Below are positions 30,555 through 39,731 of a stretch of 64,000 nucleotides of DNA, one piece after another (position 1 is the stretch's first letter; the number at the start of each line of letters is the position of its first letter). Location of the stretch: the NCBI RefSeq assembly GCF_030062585.1, contig NZ_CP071935.1, positions 869,034 to 933,033 on the forward strand, written 5' to 3'. Position numbers and translations under genes: made by a program. Below the pieces are notes generated by a model. That model saw nothing but the letters and a program-made list of their open reading frames with translations. It had not been told where the DNA came from and ran no database searches. Origin of the DNA: Helicobacter pylori. Its GTDB lineage: Bacteria > Campylobacterota > Campylobacteria > Campylobacterales > Helicobacteraceae.

Positions 30555-31085
30555 CTATTGTTTGGGGCGAAACGCTTGAATGTTTTTTTCATTCACTTGC
30601 ATATAATTCCCTAAAATCAAATCCACGCAATAAGGAATCGCTGGAAAAACCGCTTCTAAGCATTCTCTAATGCTTTTTGGCTTACCAGGAAGATTAATGA
30701 TCAAACTCTTATTCCTAATGCCAGCACTCTGGCGCGACAGAATCGCTGTAGGCACATATTTTAAACTAGTCATTCGCATAAGCTCTCCAAAACCAGGAAG
30801 CATTTTTTGGCACACTTTTTCTGTGGCTTCTGGAGTTATGTCTCTTAAAGCAGGGCCTGTGCCTCCTGTAGTAACGACTAGATCGCATTGGTATTCATCG
30901 CACATTTTAATCAGCGATTTTTCAATCAAATCCCTTTCATCAGCGACAATTTCATAATGAAATTCTAAAGGATTGAGCAGGTATTCATTCAACACTTCTT
31001 GTATCGCCTTACCGCTTAAATCTTCATAAATCCCTTTTGACGCCCTATCGCTCGCGCTCAAAACGCCTATATGAATCGTTTGCAC
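30555..31085 (-). CDS. mog: Molybdopterin adenylyltransferase Mog
   Basis: A 176-residue MogA/MoaB-type protein that adenylylates molybdopterin before molybdate insertion. Recognisable features are GVLSASDRASKGIYEDLSG at the N-terminus, the MPT-binding TTGGTGPALRDITPEAT (about 75-91), and the GIRNKSLIINLPGKPKSIRE loop. It is located between moaE (12 bp upstream) and moaC (9 bp downstream). Confidence 0.95.
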   Translation of the reverse strand: MQTIHIGVLSASDRASKGIYEDLSGKAIQEVLNEYLLNPLEFHYEIVADERDLIEKSLIKMCDEYQCDLVVTTGGTGPALRDITPEATEKVCQKMLPGFGELMRMTSLKYVPTAILSRQSAGIRNKSLIINLPGKPKSIRECLEAVFPAIPYCVDLILGNYMQVNEKNIQAFRPKQ

Positions 31086-31097
31086 TTTAACTCCTTT

Positions 31098-31535
31098 TTA
31101 CGCTAAAAGCCCGCTCCCTTTTAAAGGGTGGCTTCTTTCTTTGGCATAGACGCGTTCATTATCAATCAAATCGTATTTCCAAATAGGAGCGTTACGCTTA
31201 AAATCTTCAATAAAATCTTCATATAGTTCTAAGGCATTTTTTCTATTCTTTCCCATTAAAACGCATAAAAATGAGCTTTGTCCTATCAAAACATCGCCCA
31301 GGCTGTGCGCCATTTTTAACACCACGCCCAAATCTTTGGCTTTATGGCGCCATTTTTCAAACCAAGTCTTTAATAGCGCCTCATAAATATCAAAACTCAA
31401 GCCTTGAATGTTATCCTCTTTTCTCACAATCCCCACAAACACACAAAACGCTCCAAAGTTTTTCGCGCAAGCTTCCTTTTCGTAGGCTTTCAAAAGCTCG
31501 CTAGTATTTAATGCCCCTTGAATGATTTTTAACAC
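31098..31535 (-). CDS. moaE: Molybdopterin synthase large subunit MoaE
   Basis: Catalytic subunit of molybdopterin synthase, 145 residues. It transfers sulfur from the MoaD C-terminal thiocarboxylate to the precursor. Family signatures are GAFCVFVGIVRKED (about 27-40), the HSLGDVLIGQSSF segment (about 81-93), and PIWKYDLID near 121-129, with the catalytic Lys of the WKYD-type motif. It directly abuts moaD (stop and start adjacent), as expected for the two subunits of one enzyme. Confidence 0.93.
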   Translation of the reverse strand: MLKIIQGALNTSELLKAYEKEACAKNFGAFCVFVGIVRKEDNIQGLSFDIYEALLKTWFEKWRHKAKDLGVVLKMAHSLGDVLIGQSSFLCVLMGKNRKNALELYEDFIEDFKRNAPIWKYDLIDNERVYAKERSHPLKGSGLLA

Positions 31536-31760
31536 CTAGCCCCCACAAACCGGTGGCAACAAACTTATTACATCGCCATCTTTTAAAGGCGTGTTTAAAT
31601 TGTCTATTAAGTGATCATTAAGGGCTATCGCGCAAACGCCCAACCACTCTTTTAGGCCCTCTTTTTCTTGTAAAATCGCTCTTAATTCCTTTAAATCATT
31701 CGCTTTGATGAAAAAATTTTCTTCTTTTATAGGTCCAAAAAATCGCACTTCTACCATCAT
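31536..31760 (-). CDS. moaD: Molybdopterin synthase sulfur carrier MoaD
   Basis: Ubiquitin-like carrier of 74 residues. Its C-terminal Gly-Gly (LLPPVCGG) is thiocarboxylated and inserts into MoaE. The beta-grasp pattern (VEVRFFGPIKEENFFIKAN; DGDVISLLPPV) is clear and the length is typical. It is the first gene of the moaD-moaE-mog-moaC unit. Two ATGs are adjacent at the start (31760 and 31757). Confidence 0.93.
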   Translation of the reverse strand: MMVEVRFFGPIKEENFFIKANDLKELRAILQEKEGLKEWLGVCAIALNDHLIDNLNTPLKDGDVISLLPPVCGG

Positions 31761-31832
31761 TTACCCTTATATTCAATCTTTTAAAGCATGATTTTAAATA
31801 TTTTTAAAACCTCTTTAAAGCGCTCATAATTT

Positions 31833-32411
31833 TCACAATAAATGCCCCATTTTGAGCTTTTTGACTTCCAAATACCCTTGATTGTGCTCATTAGCGCACA
31901 CGATCAAGCTCTCTCTTGTTACTTCAGCGTATTTTTCTAAAGCGGCGATCTTTTTAGGGTTGTTCGTGAGTAAGCGCATTTTTTTAATATGGTAATATTC
32001 TAAAATCTCACCCGCAACACTATAATCCCTTTCATCGTCTTTAAACCCTATCATTTCATTGGCTTGAATGGTATCATAGCCTTTATCCTGTAAAGCGTAG
32101 GCATTGACTTTGTTAAATAGCCCTATCCCACGCCCTTCTTGGCGCAAATAAATCACTAGTCCCCCTTCTTTAGAAATCCTTTCTAACGCCATTTGCAACG
32201 CCCCCCCGCAATCGCATTTTTGAGAGCCTAGAGCATCACCCGTTAAGCATTCTGAATGCAAACGCACTAAGGGGTTTTGAGAAAAATTAGGGGTGAAAAT
32301 GACTAAATGATCTTTAGAGCCATTAGAACCCTTTTCTCTAAAACACTGGATATAAAACTCCCCAAATTGAGTGGGTAATTTGGCTTGGTTAGAGACTTCT
32401 AATCGTTTCAA
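31833..32411 (-). CDS. ribA: GTP cyclohydrolase II RibA
   Basis: First committed enzyme of riboflavin synthesis, 192 residues, converting GTP to a diaminopyrimidine. The zinc-binding cluster is intact ([19 protein letters not shown], about 53-71), followed by the catalytic [17 protein letters not shown] complete stand-alone RibA is expected to carry the activity that the C-terminal half of the RibBA-like protein in this window seems to have lost. It lies 70 bp upstream of the molybdopterin operon on the same strand. Confidence 0.96.
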   Translation of the reverse strand: MKRLEVSNQAKLPTQFGEFYIQCFREKGSNGSKDHLVIFTPNFSQNPLVRLHSECLTGDALGSQKCDCGGALQMALERISKEGGLVIYLRQEGRGIGLFNKVNAYALQDKGYDTIQANEMIGFKDDERDYSVAGEILEYYHIKKMRLLTNNPKKIAALEKYAEVTRESLIVCANEHNQGYLEVKKLKMGHLL

Positions 32412-32499
32412 GGATACTCCTAAAATTAGTTTTAAAACGCGTCTTTTAAAAAAAGGTATTCTATCAAAACTCTTTATAATTTTCTTAAATTTTAAATTC

Positions 32500-33339
32500 T
32501 TAAAATTTGTAGGTTAAATTCAAACCATTGGGGCTTAAGCTAGAACGGATTTCATGTTTATTATAAATCCCTAAAGCTTCCCCAAGCCCTAAATCCCTAA
32601 TGATAAAACCGATAGGATCCATAAGAGCGATAACTAAACGCCCTAAAAATAAAGAGCCAAAAAGCTTGCCTTCATTGCGTTGGATATAGCGCGTGAGCTG
32701 GTAAAACCCTTCCCCTAAAATGGAGCCTAATAAAGGCGTGATCACCAAATCCTGCCAGCTAGGCACTTCCACAAACGCTTCCAAGCCATATTCCCAAAAA
32801 AGCGTGGAAGTGATAAAAGAAAAAAACGCTGATGCCATCCAGCCAAACCCAGCCATGCGCGGTTGCATATAATACATAGCCCCAAAATAAGGGTGCAAAA
32901 TTTCATTGAAAATAAAACTATCGTTGTCCAGTTTTGGCCCCATGCGGACATTTTCAAACCAACTTTTGATCCCAAACTTTTCTCTATCCCAATTCGTTAC
33001 GCTCTCTGGCATGAGATACAACCCTACAATCCCTATCACCAACGACACGCCCAAAATCCCTATGCTCGTGCCTAAATATTTCCAACGGCTATTTGGGGCA
33101 TAAGGGATCGTGTTGCTCTTTTTAAACTTCTTTTTAAAGTGTTGCCAAATAAGATTTTTAGGGCTTCGTTTGAGCGTTTCTTCTAATTGAATGCTGTTAG
33201 CGTTTAAAAAACTACAGCCTAACCCCCAAATAATAACGCAAACTACCCAAATCTTTTGGAAGGTTTTTAGGAATATTTTCAATAATATTTTTAGGAATGT
33301 TTTTAATGAAATCAGCATAAACTCTATTATTACTCTCAT
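32500..33339 (-). CDS. Membrane-associated protein of unknown function (DUF3943-like)
   Basis: A 279-residue protein (HP0803-like). The N-terminus has a hydrophobic, export-type stretch ([18 protein letters not shown], about 30-47) and a second transmembrane helix ([21 protein letters not shown]). The conserved core ([20 protein letters not shown], then [20 protein letters not shown] and GEGFYQL) resembles DUF3943 envelope proteins with small hydrophobic segments. Start codon choice among three in-frame ATG/TTG sites is uncertain. No function can be assigned. Confidence 0.7.
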   Translation of the reverse strand: MRVIIEFMLISLKTFLKILLKIFLKTFQKIWVVCVIIWGLGCSFLNANSIQLEETLKRSPKNLIWQHFKKKFKKSNTIPYAPNSRWKYLGTSIGILGVSLVIGIVGLYLMPESVTNWDREKFGIKSWFENVRMGPKLDNDSFIFNEILHPYFGAMYYMQPRMAGFGWMASAFFSFITSTLFWEYGLEAFVEVPSWQDLVITPLLGSILGEGFYQLTRYIQRNEGKLFGSLFLGRLVIALMDPIGFIIRDLGLGEALGIYNKHEIRSSLSPNGLNLTYKF

Positions 33340-33425
33340 CAGGTTGCAAACTTTATTGCTTGACTTAAAAAGAGTTTATTATATCTTAAAAACATTACAA
33401 CACATTCAATAAAACTTAACAAGCC

Positions 33426-34460
33426 TCAAAGGCTAATCGTTTCTACAAGCTTAAGCCCAAACCCGCTCAAAGCCTTATACTGCCTGTCTTCACAAGAGCT
33501 TAAAAGCCTGAAATCCTTTATCCCTAAATTTTTTAACACCAACGCCCCGATCCCAAAATCTTTAACGATATTGTTTTCTTTAGAATGGGTGTTCATAAAG
33601 ATCAAATAACCCCCTTCGCACTTCAAATATTCTAACGCTTTAAAAAACGCTTCAAACGCATCAGTCGTTAAAAAATCAAAATCCTCTTTGATAGGGTGGA
33701 AACGCACTAAAGGGGCTAAATCGTTGGGTTTTGTGCCTTTAAACTTAAAAGCGTAATGGTTTTTTTGCTGGTGGTCTAAAAAAGTGTAGCATTGCGTTTG
33801 GTGTTTTAAAAATTCCCTCTCTTCTTGGCAAAACATTTTCAGCAAACTTTCATTTTCCAAACGATAGCTAATCAAATCAGAGACATAGAGGGTTTTAAGG
33901 TTATGTTTAATGGCGAAATCGCTCAAAAATTTATCCCCTCTCCTCGCCATAGAGCCGTCTTCTTTCATGATTTCACAAATCACGCTCACGGGCTTTAATC
34001 CGGCTAATTTGCATAAATCCACGCTCGCTTCCGTATGGCCCGTGCGCGCTAACACGCCTCCATCTTTTGCAATCAAAGGGAAAATATGCCCCGGACGCAC
34101 AAAATCGCTCGGTTTGGTGGTGTCTTTACACAACAATTCAATCGTCAAATGCCTTTCAAAAGCAGAAATCCCAGTTTTGGCTTCTTTAGCGTCAATGGAA
34201 ACCGTGAAAGCGGTCTCATGGTTAGAATCATTCACGCTAACCATAGGGGGTAATTCAAATTTTTTCGCTAAATCTTTAGTTAAAGACACGCAAATCAACC
34301 CCCTAGCATGCGTGGCCATGAAATTGATTTTCTCAGGGGTAGAAAAAATCCCAGCTAAAACCAAATCCCCCTCATTTTCTCTGTCTTCATCATCCATAAC
34401 AATAAGCATTTCGCCATTTTTATATGCTTCTAAAGCTTCAGTAACTCGTTTTAAGATCAT
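33426..34460 (-). CDS. ribB: RibBA-like protein: DHBP synthase with a degenerate GTP cyclohydrolase II domain
   Basis: A 344-residue fusion. The N-terminal 200 residues are 3,4-dihydroxy-2-butanone-4-phosphate synthase: MDDEDRENEGDLV (about 22-34) is the Mg and substrate loop, and RTGHTEASVDLCKLAGL (about 138-154) is the second active-site strand. The C-terminal 140 residues align by position with GTP cyclohydrolase II but lack the CxTGD...CDCG zinc cluster and the RQEGRG catalytic segment, so that half is probably inactive. The complete ribA gene downstream would supply that step. Confidence 0.93.
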   Translation of the reverse strand: MILKRVTEALEAYKNGEMLIVMDDEDRENEGDLVLAGIFSTPEKINFMATHARGLICVSLTKDLAKKFELPPMVSVNDSNHETAFTVSIDAKEAKTGISAFERHLTIELLCKDTTKPSDFVRPGHIFPLIAKDGGVLARTGHTEASVDLCKLAGLKPVSVICEIMKEDGSMARRGDKFLSDFAIKHNLKTLYVSDLISYRLENESLLKMFCQEEREFLKHQTQCYTFLDHQQKNHYAFKFKGTKPNDLAPLVRFHPIKEDFDFLTTDAFEAFFKALEYLKCEGGYLIFMNTHSKENNIVKDFGIGALVLKNLGIKDFRLLSSCEDRQYKALSGFGLKLVETISL

Positions 34461-34652
34461 TCTAACTCCCTAGTTTTATTCAATAATATTGAGTTTTATA
34501 AAAAAAAGAAATATAGCATGTTTAATAACGATTATTACTTTATTGCTTTATTTAGATACAAACCGCTAAGCCTTTAAATCAATTGAATGAAACTCCCCCT
34601 ATCATGCAAGAAATACTAAAAGACTTATTCTAATGTTTGCAAAGCCTAATGA

Positions 34653-35504
34653 TTAGTTTTTTCTAATGATTAATTTTGGGCTATACCTAAAAACTTTATC
34701 CAAGATTTTAACCGAGCTTTTATGCAAAAAACGGCCAATCCTAATACTTAAAGGTAATTTTTTAGGCCTTTGTTTTTCTGTGTTGGAGTTTTGAGCATTC
34801 ATCCCGTCGCAAGCAATCGCAAATTCTTCTAACACATAGTTTTTGACCCCATGCCAATAATGCCTATCCATCACGCAATCTATAGGCATCACCCATTCTT
34901 TCGCGCTGTATTTCAATAATTTTTGTGCGGCTTTGGGGGCTAAAACATACCCTTGAGTGCCAATGCCATCTTTAAAATTTAAGATTTGAGAAACCCCTTT
35001 AACGGGAGTTTTTTGTTTAGCCACATTTTCTTCTAAATGCATCAAACGGATATAGCCTAATTCGTTGATGTGTTGGTAACAAAACTCTAGGCTCTCTTTA
35101 AAACGCTCTTTTATAATAATATCATCTTCTAAAATACAGATCGCTTCATTAAGCTCTATGCATTTTTGCCACAAGGAATAATGGCTCGCATAGCACCCAA
35201 GCTCCCCAAACCCCATCCTCTTCCCGCAATGCTTGATCGCGTAAAAGAAATTTTTTAACGCGCAAAGGGGATGTTTTTCATTTTCACAAAAAGCCAATAA
35301 ATCTTCAACCACAAAAGAAGGGTGCAAATGCTCTAAAATCAAGGGGTGTAATTGAGTGGGAGAGATTTTAGAATAGATCGCATCAAAAATTTCATAAGAG
35401 ATCCCTTGAAGTTTAAGGCTCTCTAAAAGGGGGGTTATATGAGTTTCTTTTAAAGAAAAATTGTGACAGGTTTTGGGGCTTAAATGAATAATAAAAACAC
35501 GCAT
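34653..35504 (-). CDS. Family 25 glycosyltransferase (LPS biosynthesis)
   Basis: A 283-residue glycosyltransferase of the Lex2B/LOB family acting on lipopolysaccharide (HP0805-like). I start at ATG 35504, giving MRVFIIHLSPKTC, because this matches the start of the paralogue at 61400-62221. A longer frame to 35543 adds only 13 unsupported residues. The signature LGELGCYASHYSLWQKCIE then CILEDDI (about 109-140) contains the acidic metal-binding motif. The C-terminus is basic. Part of the gene is almost identical in DNA to the second copy, suggesting exchange between them. Confidence 0.9.
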   Translation of the reverse strand: MRVFIIHLSPKTCHNFSLKETHITPLLESLKLQGISYEIFDAIYSKISPTQLHPLILEHLHPSFVVEDLLAFCENEKHPLCALKNFFYAIKHCGKRMGFGELGCYASHYSLWQKCIELNEAICILEDDIIIKERFKESLEFCYQHINELGYIRLMHLEENVAKQKTPVKGVSQILNFKDGIGTQGYVLAPKAAQKLLKYSAKEWVMPIDCVMDRHYWHGVKNYVLEEFAIACDGMNAQNSNTEKQRPKKLPLSIRIGRFLHKSSVKILDKVFRYSPKLIIRKN

Positions 35505-35572
35505 GTTAGCCTTAATTCTTAATACAAATAAAATCAATATCAAACAGACTTACATTCTAGCGCAAATTTTAG

Positions 35573-35578
35573 TAAAAT
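35573..35578 (+). promoter_or_regulatory. -10 box implying a leaderless transcript
   Basis: TAAAAT, 7 nt before ATG 35586, with no Shine-Dalgarno in between. Transcription would start at or one base from the start codon. Confidence 0.5.
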
Positions 35579-35585
35579 ACGCATC

Positions 35586-36206
35586 ATGTTAGATGATATT
35601 CCTATTACCATTCAAAAAAGTAAAAAAATCAAAACCCTGAGCTTGAATATCACGCCTTCTTTAGAAGTGATTCTCAAAATGCCCAATTCTTGTTCTCAAG
35701 CTAGAGCGAGCGCTTTTTTAAAAGAACAAGAAGCTTGGCTAAAAAAAACCTTTTTAAGCATGCAAGAAAAACACTCCCTTTTACACTTGCGCCTAGAAAC
35801 CTATCAAAACAAAATCCTTGTGTTTGATGAGGTGAGAAACGCCAACGATTACACCCTAACAGATCTTAAAAAAATCTTAAAAACTTATTTGGAGCAAAAA
35901 CTCCCTTTGATCGCTCAAAAAATGCAAACTTCATACACCCATTTTGGCATTAGAAACAACGCTAAAGTTTTAGGGAGCTGCTCTTATCATAACCGCTTGA
36001 GTTTTGCATTATTATTGGTTTGCGCTAAAAAAGAAGCGATTGATTATGTCATCATCCATGAGCTAGCCCACACGATCCACAAAAACCATTCCAAAAATTT
36101 TTGGCGTTGCGTTCAAATCTTTTGCCCTAATTACCGCGCTCTAAGGGAGCGTTTAAAACAAAGGGTTGTTTTTTATACCCAACTGCTTAAGCAACTACAA
36201 CCCTAA
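35586..36206 (+). CDS. YgjP-like zinc metallopeptidase-fold protein
   Basis: A 206-residue cytoplasmic protein with the gluzincin motif HELAHTIHKNHSKNFW (about 159-174; HExxH with the downstream family His), as in YgjP / DUF45 (M48-related) proteins. The N-terminus (IPITIQKSKKIKTLSLNITP) is the usual small beta domain. Substrates are unknown for this family. The mRNA appears leaderless. Its stop lies 10 bp from the stop of the convergent fecA2. Confidence 0.85.
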   Translation: MLDDIPITIQKSKKIKTLSLNITPSLEVILKMPNSCSQARASAFLKEQEAWLKKTFLSMQEKHSLLHLRLETYQNKILVFDEVRNANDYTLTDLKKILKTYLEQKLPLIAQKMQTSYTHFGIRNNAKVLGSCSYHNRLSFALLLVCAKKEAIDYVIIHELAHTIHKNHSKNFWRCVQIFCPNYRALRERLKQRVVFYTQLLKQLQP

Positions 36207-36216
36207 AGATTAAGCC

Positions 36217-38595
36217 TTAAAAATGATAGCTCACATACGCTGTGATGCTTCTAGGAGGTGCGGATTCTTTCCCGTTAGGGCTAGTGCCTATCCCACTAAA
36301 CCAGTATTTCATGTTAAAAATGTTATTGATTTGCAAGCTCGCATGAACGCTTTGATTTTTGCGTTCCCACAAAGCACTAGAAATTTGCAAATTCCACACC
36401 CAATACCACGGCGTCATGCCCGCTGTTTTGGTGGTAATGGCCCCGTTTTTAATCGTGGGCGCGTATTCTGTGAAAGGCACGGTGTTTAACACATCGCTAT
36501 AAGCGCGGCTATAAAAGAAAGAGCTCAACCCAATCGTGGTTTTAGCGTAAGTGTAACTCGCGTCTAAAATGAATTGGTGCGGGCTGACAAAAGGGAGTTT
36601 TTTGCCAAAAATATCTTTTTTAGGCCCTTTAGGATTAGCAGGGTTAGTAACCATCGTGTGGCTGGTGATATTAGCGTCTATAAAAGTGTAAGCCGCATGG
36701 AAATTAAGTCCCCTAATCGGTGTGTAATACAACTCTAGCTCCACGCCTTGCGATCTCGCATTGACCGGCTCTTTATTATCCCCATAGCGCCCGGTAAAAT
36801 AATGATTCGCAAAAATCACAAAATAATTCGCGTTAAAACTCACTTGATTGTTGAAATAATATCTTGAGCCGCCTTCCATGACATTAAAGATTTGAAAATA
36901 ATCCGTGCTTGTGCCTGTAAAATTACCAATATTGCTGAATTGGGGCGGGATATAGCTTCTTTGATAGTTGAAATAAAACAACCAATCCTTAATGGGTTTA
37001 TAACCGACATTCACTGCTGGATTCCATTGGTTATAACGATCTTTAATGGTTTTTCCTGTTTGGCCTGCTTTAAAAGGGGGAGCGTCTTTTTTTTCGTAAT
37101 TTAAAAAAGTGTATCTCAATCCTGGCGTGATCGTTAGCATGCCGTCATTGAAATTGATTTCATCGCTGGCATACACAGCGGTATAATTGTTGAAATTATT
37201 GAGTGAAGTTCCTGCATCAAACCCACTGCCATTATTAGGCACGCTAGGGTTTTTCCTGGTGGTGGATCGGCGGTATAAATCTTCAGTTAAAAACCGCATT
37301 CCCATATTAAAAGTTTGTTTGACTTTACCGGTATTGATTACGAGATTGAGTTTTGGCTCAAATGCATTCACCACGAAGCGGCGGATATTGTCATAAAATT
37401 GCCAACAAGGGCTATTCGTATCGCTATAAGAATACAAACCGCAATTAGGGTTAGTCGCGCTAATTTCTCCCTTGCCTTTAAAGGGTAAAATCTTATTTTG
37501 ACTGCTCATATACACGCTTTGGTATTGGTTAGAGAAGCCAAAATCCCTGCTCATGTCATGCGTGAAATAAGTGAATTTAAAATCGCCCCCCACTTTCCTA
37601 TCCGGATCGCCAAAGTAGTTTTGATACACGATCCCAAAGCGCTTGGCTCGCCCTCCATCTTGATTGTCATGGCGCTCGTTGATGAAGCGGTTATAGGCGT
37701 AATCTTGCGCGCTCAAAGTGCCTGGATGGTAAGAATTGTATTGATAATACTGGTAATAAGCTTTAAAAGTATTGGTCGCATTAATATTATAAATCGCATC
37801 CAACAAGTAGTTTTGCACCTTTGTAGGGCTATTTTGCCTGAAACCTTGCCCATTAATCCAATTGCCTTGGGCGCTAATTCCTATATACTTACCCAACATC
37901 CCGGCCGTTCGCCCATAAGTGTTAAACAGCATTTGGTTTCCTAAAGTTTGGGCTAAGGGCTTGCCTTTTTCTTTGGGATCTACAAAATTCCCATTAGAGG
38001 AGCGCCCCCAAAAAGTGATCCTTTCAGCCGCTTGATTTTCCCATTCTTTTGGGATTTCTTTAGTGATAACATTCACCACGCCTCCAAAAGTGTTAGGGCC
38101 GTATTGCACACTCGTGCCCCCTTTAATTACATCAATCCTATCCACTGACTGGAAAGTTACAGGGAAAATCGCCAGTTCAATATTAGAATACGGCGCGCCA
38201 TAAATGGGGATACCATTGACTAAAATCATGCCCGTATTGCTATGCCCGTTACCGCCCCCACCAAAACCGCGCACCGAAATTTTAGGCAGCACGCCCGTGC
38301 CTGTAGCGTCTCTGATTTGAATCCCTGGCACATTTTGCAAGGCGTTTTCAATATTCAAATTCCCCGTTTTTTTGAGTTCCTTGTTGGAAATCACCGTGCG
38401 AGAACTTGTGGAATTGCGCACCTCTTCGCTTTGCCATGAAAGCGGCGCGCTGGAACTGAATTTTTGCTCGGTGGTTGTAACTTTTTTTAAAAAATGGTGC
38501 TTATCTTTTGCGATCATAAAAGAACTAAAAGTCCAAAAAGTCAAAGTGTATAACGCTAAAAAATACGGGGTTTTTACCCTCAAATAACCATTCAT
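36217..38595 (-). CDS. fecA2: TonB-dependent outer membrane receptor, FecA type
   Basis: A receptor of 792 residues from ATG 38595, chosen because AAAGG lies 8 nt before it and a normal signal peptide follows (TPYFLALYTLTFWTFSSFMIA). An ATG at 38613 would extend it by six residues. The plug domain is clear (NVPGIQIRDATGTGVLPKIS, then IDVIKGGTSVQYGPNTFGGV), then a 22-strand-type barrel ending in ITAYVSYHF with a C-terminal Phe. It matches HP0807, annotated as an iron(III) dicitrate transporter; the true ligand is uncertain. A Fur-box-like palindrome sits at the promoter. Confidence 0.93.
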   Translation of the reverse strand: MNGYLRVKTPYFLALYTLTFWTFSSFMIAKDKHHFLKKVTTTEQKFSSSAPLSWQSEEVRNSTSSRTVISNKELKKTGNLNIENALQNVPGIQIRDATGTGVLPKISVRGFGGGGNGHSNTGMILVNGIPIYGAPYSNIELAIFPVTFQSVDRIDVIKGGTSVQYGPNTFGGVVNVITKEIPKEWENQAAERITFWGRSSNGNFVDPKEKGKPLAQTLGNQMLFNTYGRTAGMLGKYIGISAQGNWINGQGFRQNSPTKVQNYLLDAIYNINATNTFKAYYQYYQYNSYHPGTLSAQDYAYNRFINERHDNQDGGRAKRFGIVYQNYFGDPDRKVGGDFKFTYFTHDMSRDFGFSNQYQSVYMSSQNKILPFKGKGEISATNPNCGLYSYSDTNSPCWQFYDNIRRFVVNAFEPKLNLVINTGKVKQTFNMGMRFLTEDLYRRSTTRKNPSVPNNGSGFDAGTSLNNFNNYTAVYASDEINFNDGMLTITPGLRYTFLNYEKKDAPPFKAGQTGKTIKDRYNQWNPAVNVGYKPIKDWLFYFNYQRSYIPPQFSNIGNFTGTSTDYFQIFNVMEGGSRYYFNNQVSFNANYFVIFANHYFTGRYGDNKEPVNARSQGVELELYYTPIRGLNFHAAYTFIDANITSHTMVTNPANPKGPKKDIFGKKLPFVSPHQFILDASYTYAKTTIGLSSFFYSRAYSDVLNTVPFTEYAPTIKNGAITTKTAGMTPWYWVWNLQISSALWERKNQSVHASLQINNIFNMKYWFSGIGTSPNGKESAPPRSITAYVSYHF

Positions 38596-38632
38596 TATGA
38601 TAACCTTTCTCATTTAATTCAAACCGACTCAT

Positions 38633-38638
38633 ATTATA
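38633..38638 (-). promoter_or_regulatory. Promoter of fecA2 (-10 box)
   Basis: TATAAT on the minus strand, giving a predicted leader of about 30 nt before ATG 38595. Confidence 0.55.
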
Positions 38639-38660
38639 AAAATAATTATTATAATTAGCT
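38639..38660 (-). promoter_or_regulatory. Fur-box-like operator upstream of fecA2
   Basis: The AT-only stretch AATAATTATTATAATTA lies directly upstream of the -10 box. It resembles the recalled H. pylori Fur operator consensus TAATAATnATTATTA. Its position across the spacer region would allow iron-dependent repression, in line with reports that this gene is iron-regulated. Confidence 0.45.
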
Positions 38661-38808
38661 TAAATTTTGGAGTTTGATTTTTTTATTTGTAATTTGTTAT
38701 CAAAACGATTTGAAAAAGGTTTTTTGCGTTTTTTATTTTTTTGCAAACAGCCACTAAGCGTTTTTTTTAAAAACAGAATGTTATAGGAGTTTTAGAATGC
38801 GTTATTTA

Positions 38809-39165
38809 TCAATTTGACGAAGAAACCATCACAACCGCTATCGCAAAACCAGCGTCATGGCTGATGCTTGCGCTCAAGCTTTGGATGTTAAAATAATCCA
38901 TTTTTTCTTTGGAAAGGGTGATTAAGGGGGCGTTTTTAGGGCTTTTAGAAATACGCATATCTAAAAAGCTCAATTCCTTACCAATGCCTACTTGAAGGGC
39001 TTTAGAGCAAGCTTCTTTGAGTGCGAAAAACCCGGCGATACTGCTAAATTTATCCTTGCATAAAACGATCTCACTTGGGGATAAAAAACGCTCTAAAAAC
39101 CTCATTTCAAAGCGTTTCATGCACTTTTCTATCCTAGCAATAGAGACAATATCTACGCCAATCAT
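38809..39165 (-). CDS. acpS: Holo-acyl-carrier-protein synthase
   Basis: Phosphopantetheinyl transferase of 118 residues that activates ACP with CoA. It starts with the diagnostic MIGVDIVSIARI and has the metal-binding FALKEACSKALQVG segment (about 47-60) and SISHDAGFAIAVVMV near the C-terminus. The gene starts 6 bp after fliL and closes the operon unknown-rsmD-fliL-acpS. Confidence 0.95.
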   Translation of the reverse strand: MIGVDIVSIARIEKCMKRFEMRFLERFLSPSEIVLCKDKFSSIAGFFALKEACSKALQVGIGKELSFLDMRISKSPKNAPLITLSKEKMDYFNIQSLSASISHDAGFAIAVVMVSSSN

Positions 39166-39171
39166 TTAAAA

Positions 39172-39723
39172 TTATTGAATAATGAAATCAGTGAAAAAGA
39201 CATTTTTAATAAAGCCATCAATCAAAAACGAATTCAAGTGGCTCTTAATCTCGTCTTTAAGCTTGTTTTTGCCTTTGTTAGTAACCACTTCTTCCACGCT
39301 TTTAGACGATAGAATTTCTATAATCGTGTCCTTAATCGCTGTGTCTTTAACCTTGACTTCATTCAAAAGCTTTTCATTACTCAATTCTAACGAAATAGAA
39401 GCCTTAAGGTAGCGTCGACCATTTTGAGAGACCAAATTCACCGCAAAAGGTGCATCAATCGCATACAAAGGCCCAAGCACTAAATATTGTTGGATATTAG
39501 AGCCTTCTTTGGCTTCTTGATTCTTGTTCGCCATAGGATTGGCTTGAACTTCTTGGGTGTTTTTAGAAGCGTTTTCTTTAGATTCTTCCTTATTCCCCAT
39601 GAGCAACATGATAATCACCCCCACCAATAAAAGCATCACTAACACGCTTCCAATAATAACAAATAAAAGGGCTTTGCTTTTTTTTTGGGGTTGTTGCGCG
39701 GTATTTTCTTGTTCTTCTGCCAT
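39172..39723 (-). CDS. fliL: Flagellar basal-body-associated protein FliL
   Basis: A 183-residue inner-membrane protein surrounding the stator at the flagellar motor. It has a short cytoplasmic tail, one transmembrane helix (ALLFVIIGSVLVMLLLVGVII, about 18-38), a Lys/Asn/Glu linker, and a periplasmic domain with the SPFH-like FliL fold (YLVLGPLYAIDAPFAVNL). An A9 run at 39678-39686 (coding strand) falls near codon 13 and could slip. It lies between rsmD and acpS. Confidence 0.92.
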   Translation of the reverse strand: MAEEQENTAQQPQKKSKALLFVIIGSVLVMLLLVGVIIMLLMGNKEESKENASKNTQEVQANPMANKNQEAKEGSNIQQYLVLGPLYAIDAPFAVNLVSQNGRRYLKASISLELSNEKLLNEVKVKDTAIKDTIIEILSSKSVEEVVTNKGKNKLKDEIKSHLNSFLIDGFIKNVFFTDFIIQ

Positions 39724-39731
39724 GCCTATTC

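Noticed and set aside
33910-34473. 187-codon plus-strand ORF opposite ribBA
   Set aside because: Antisense to the conserved DHBP synthase domain; no features of a real protein.
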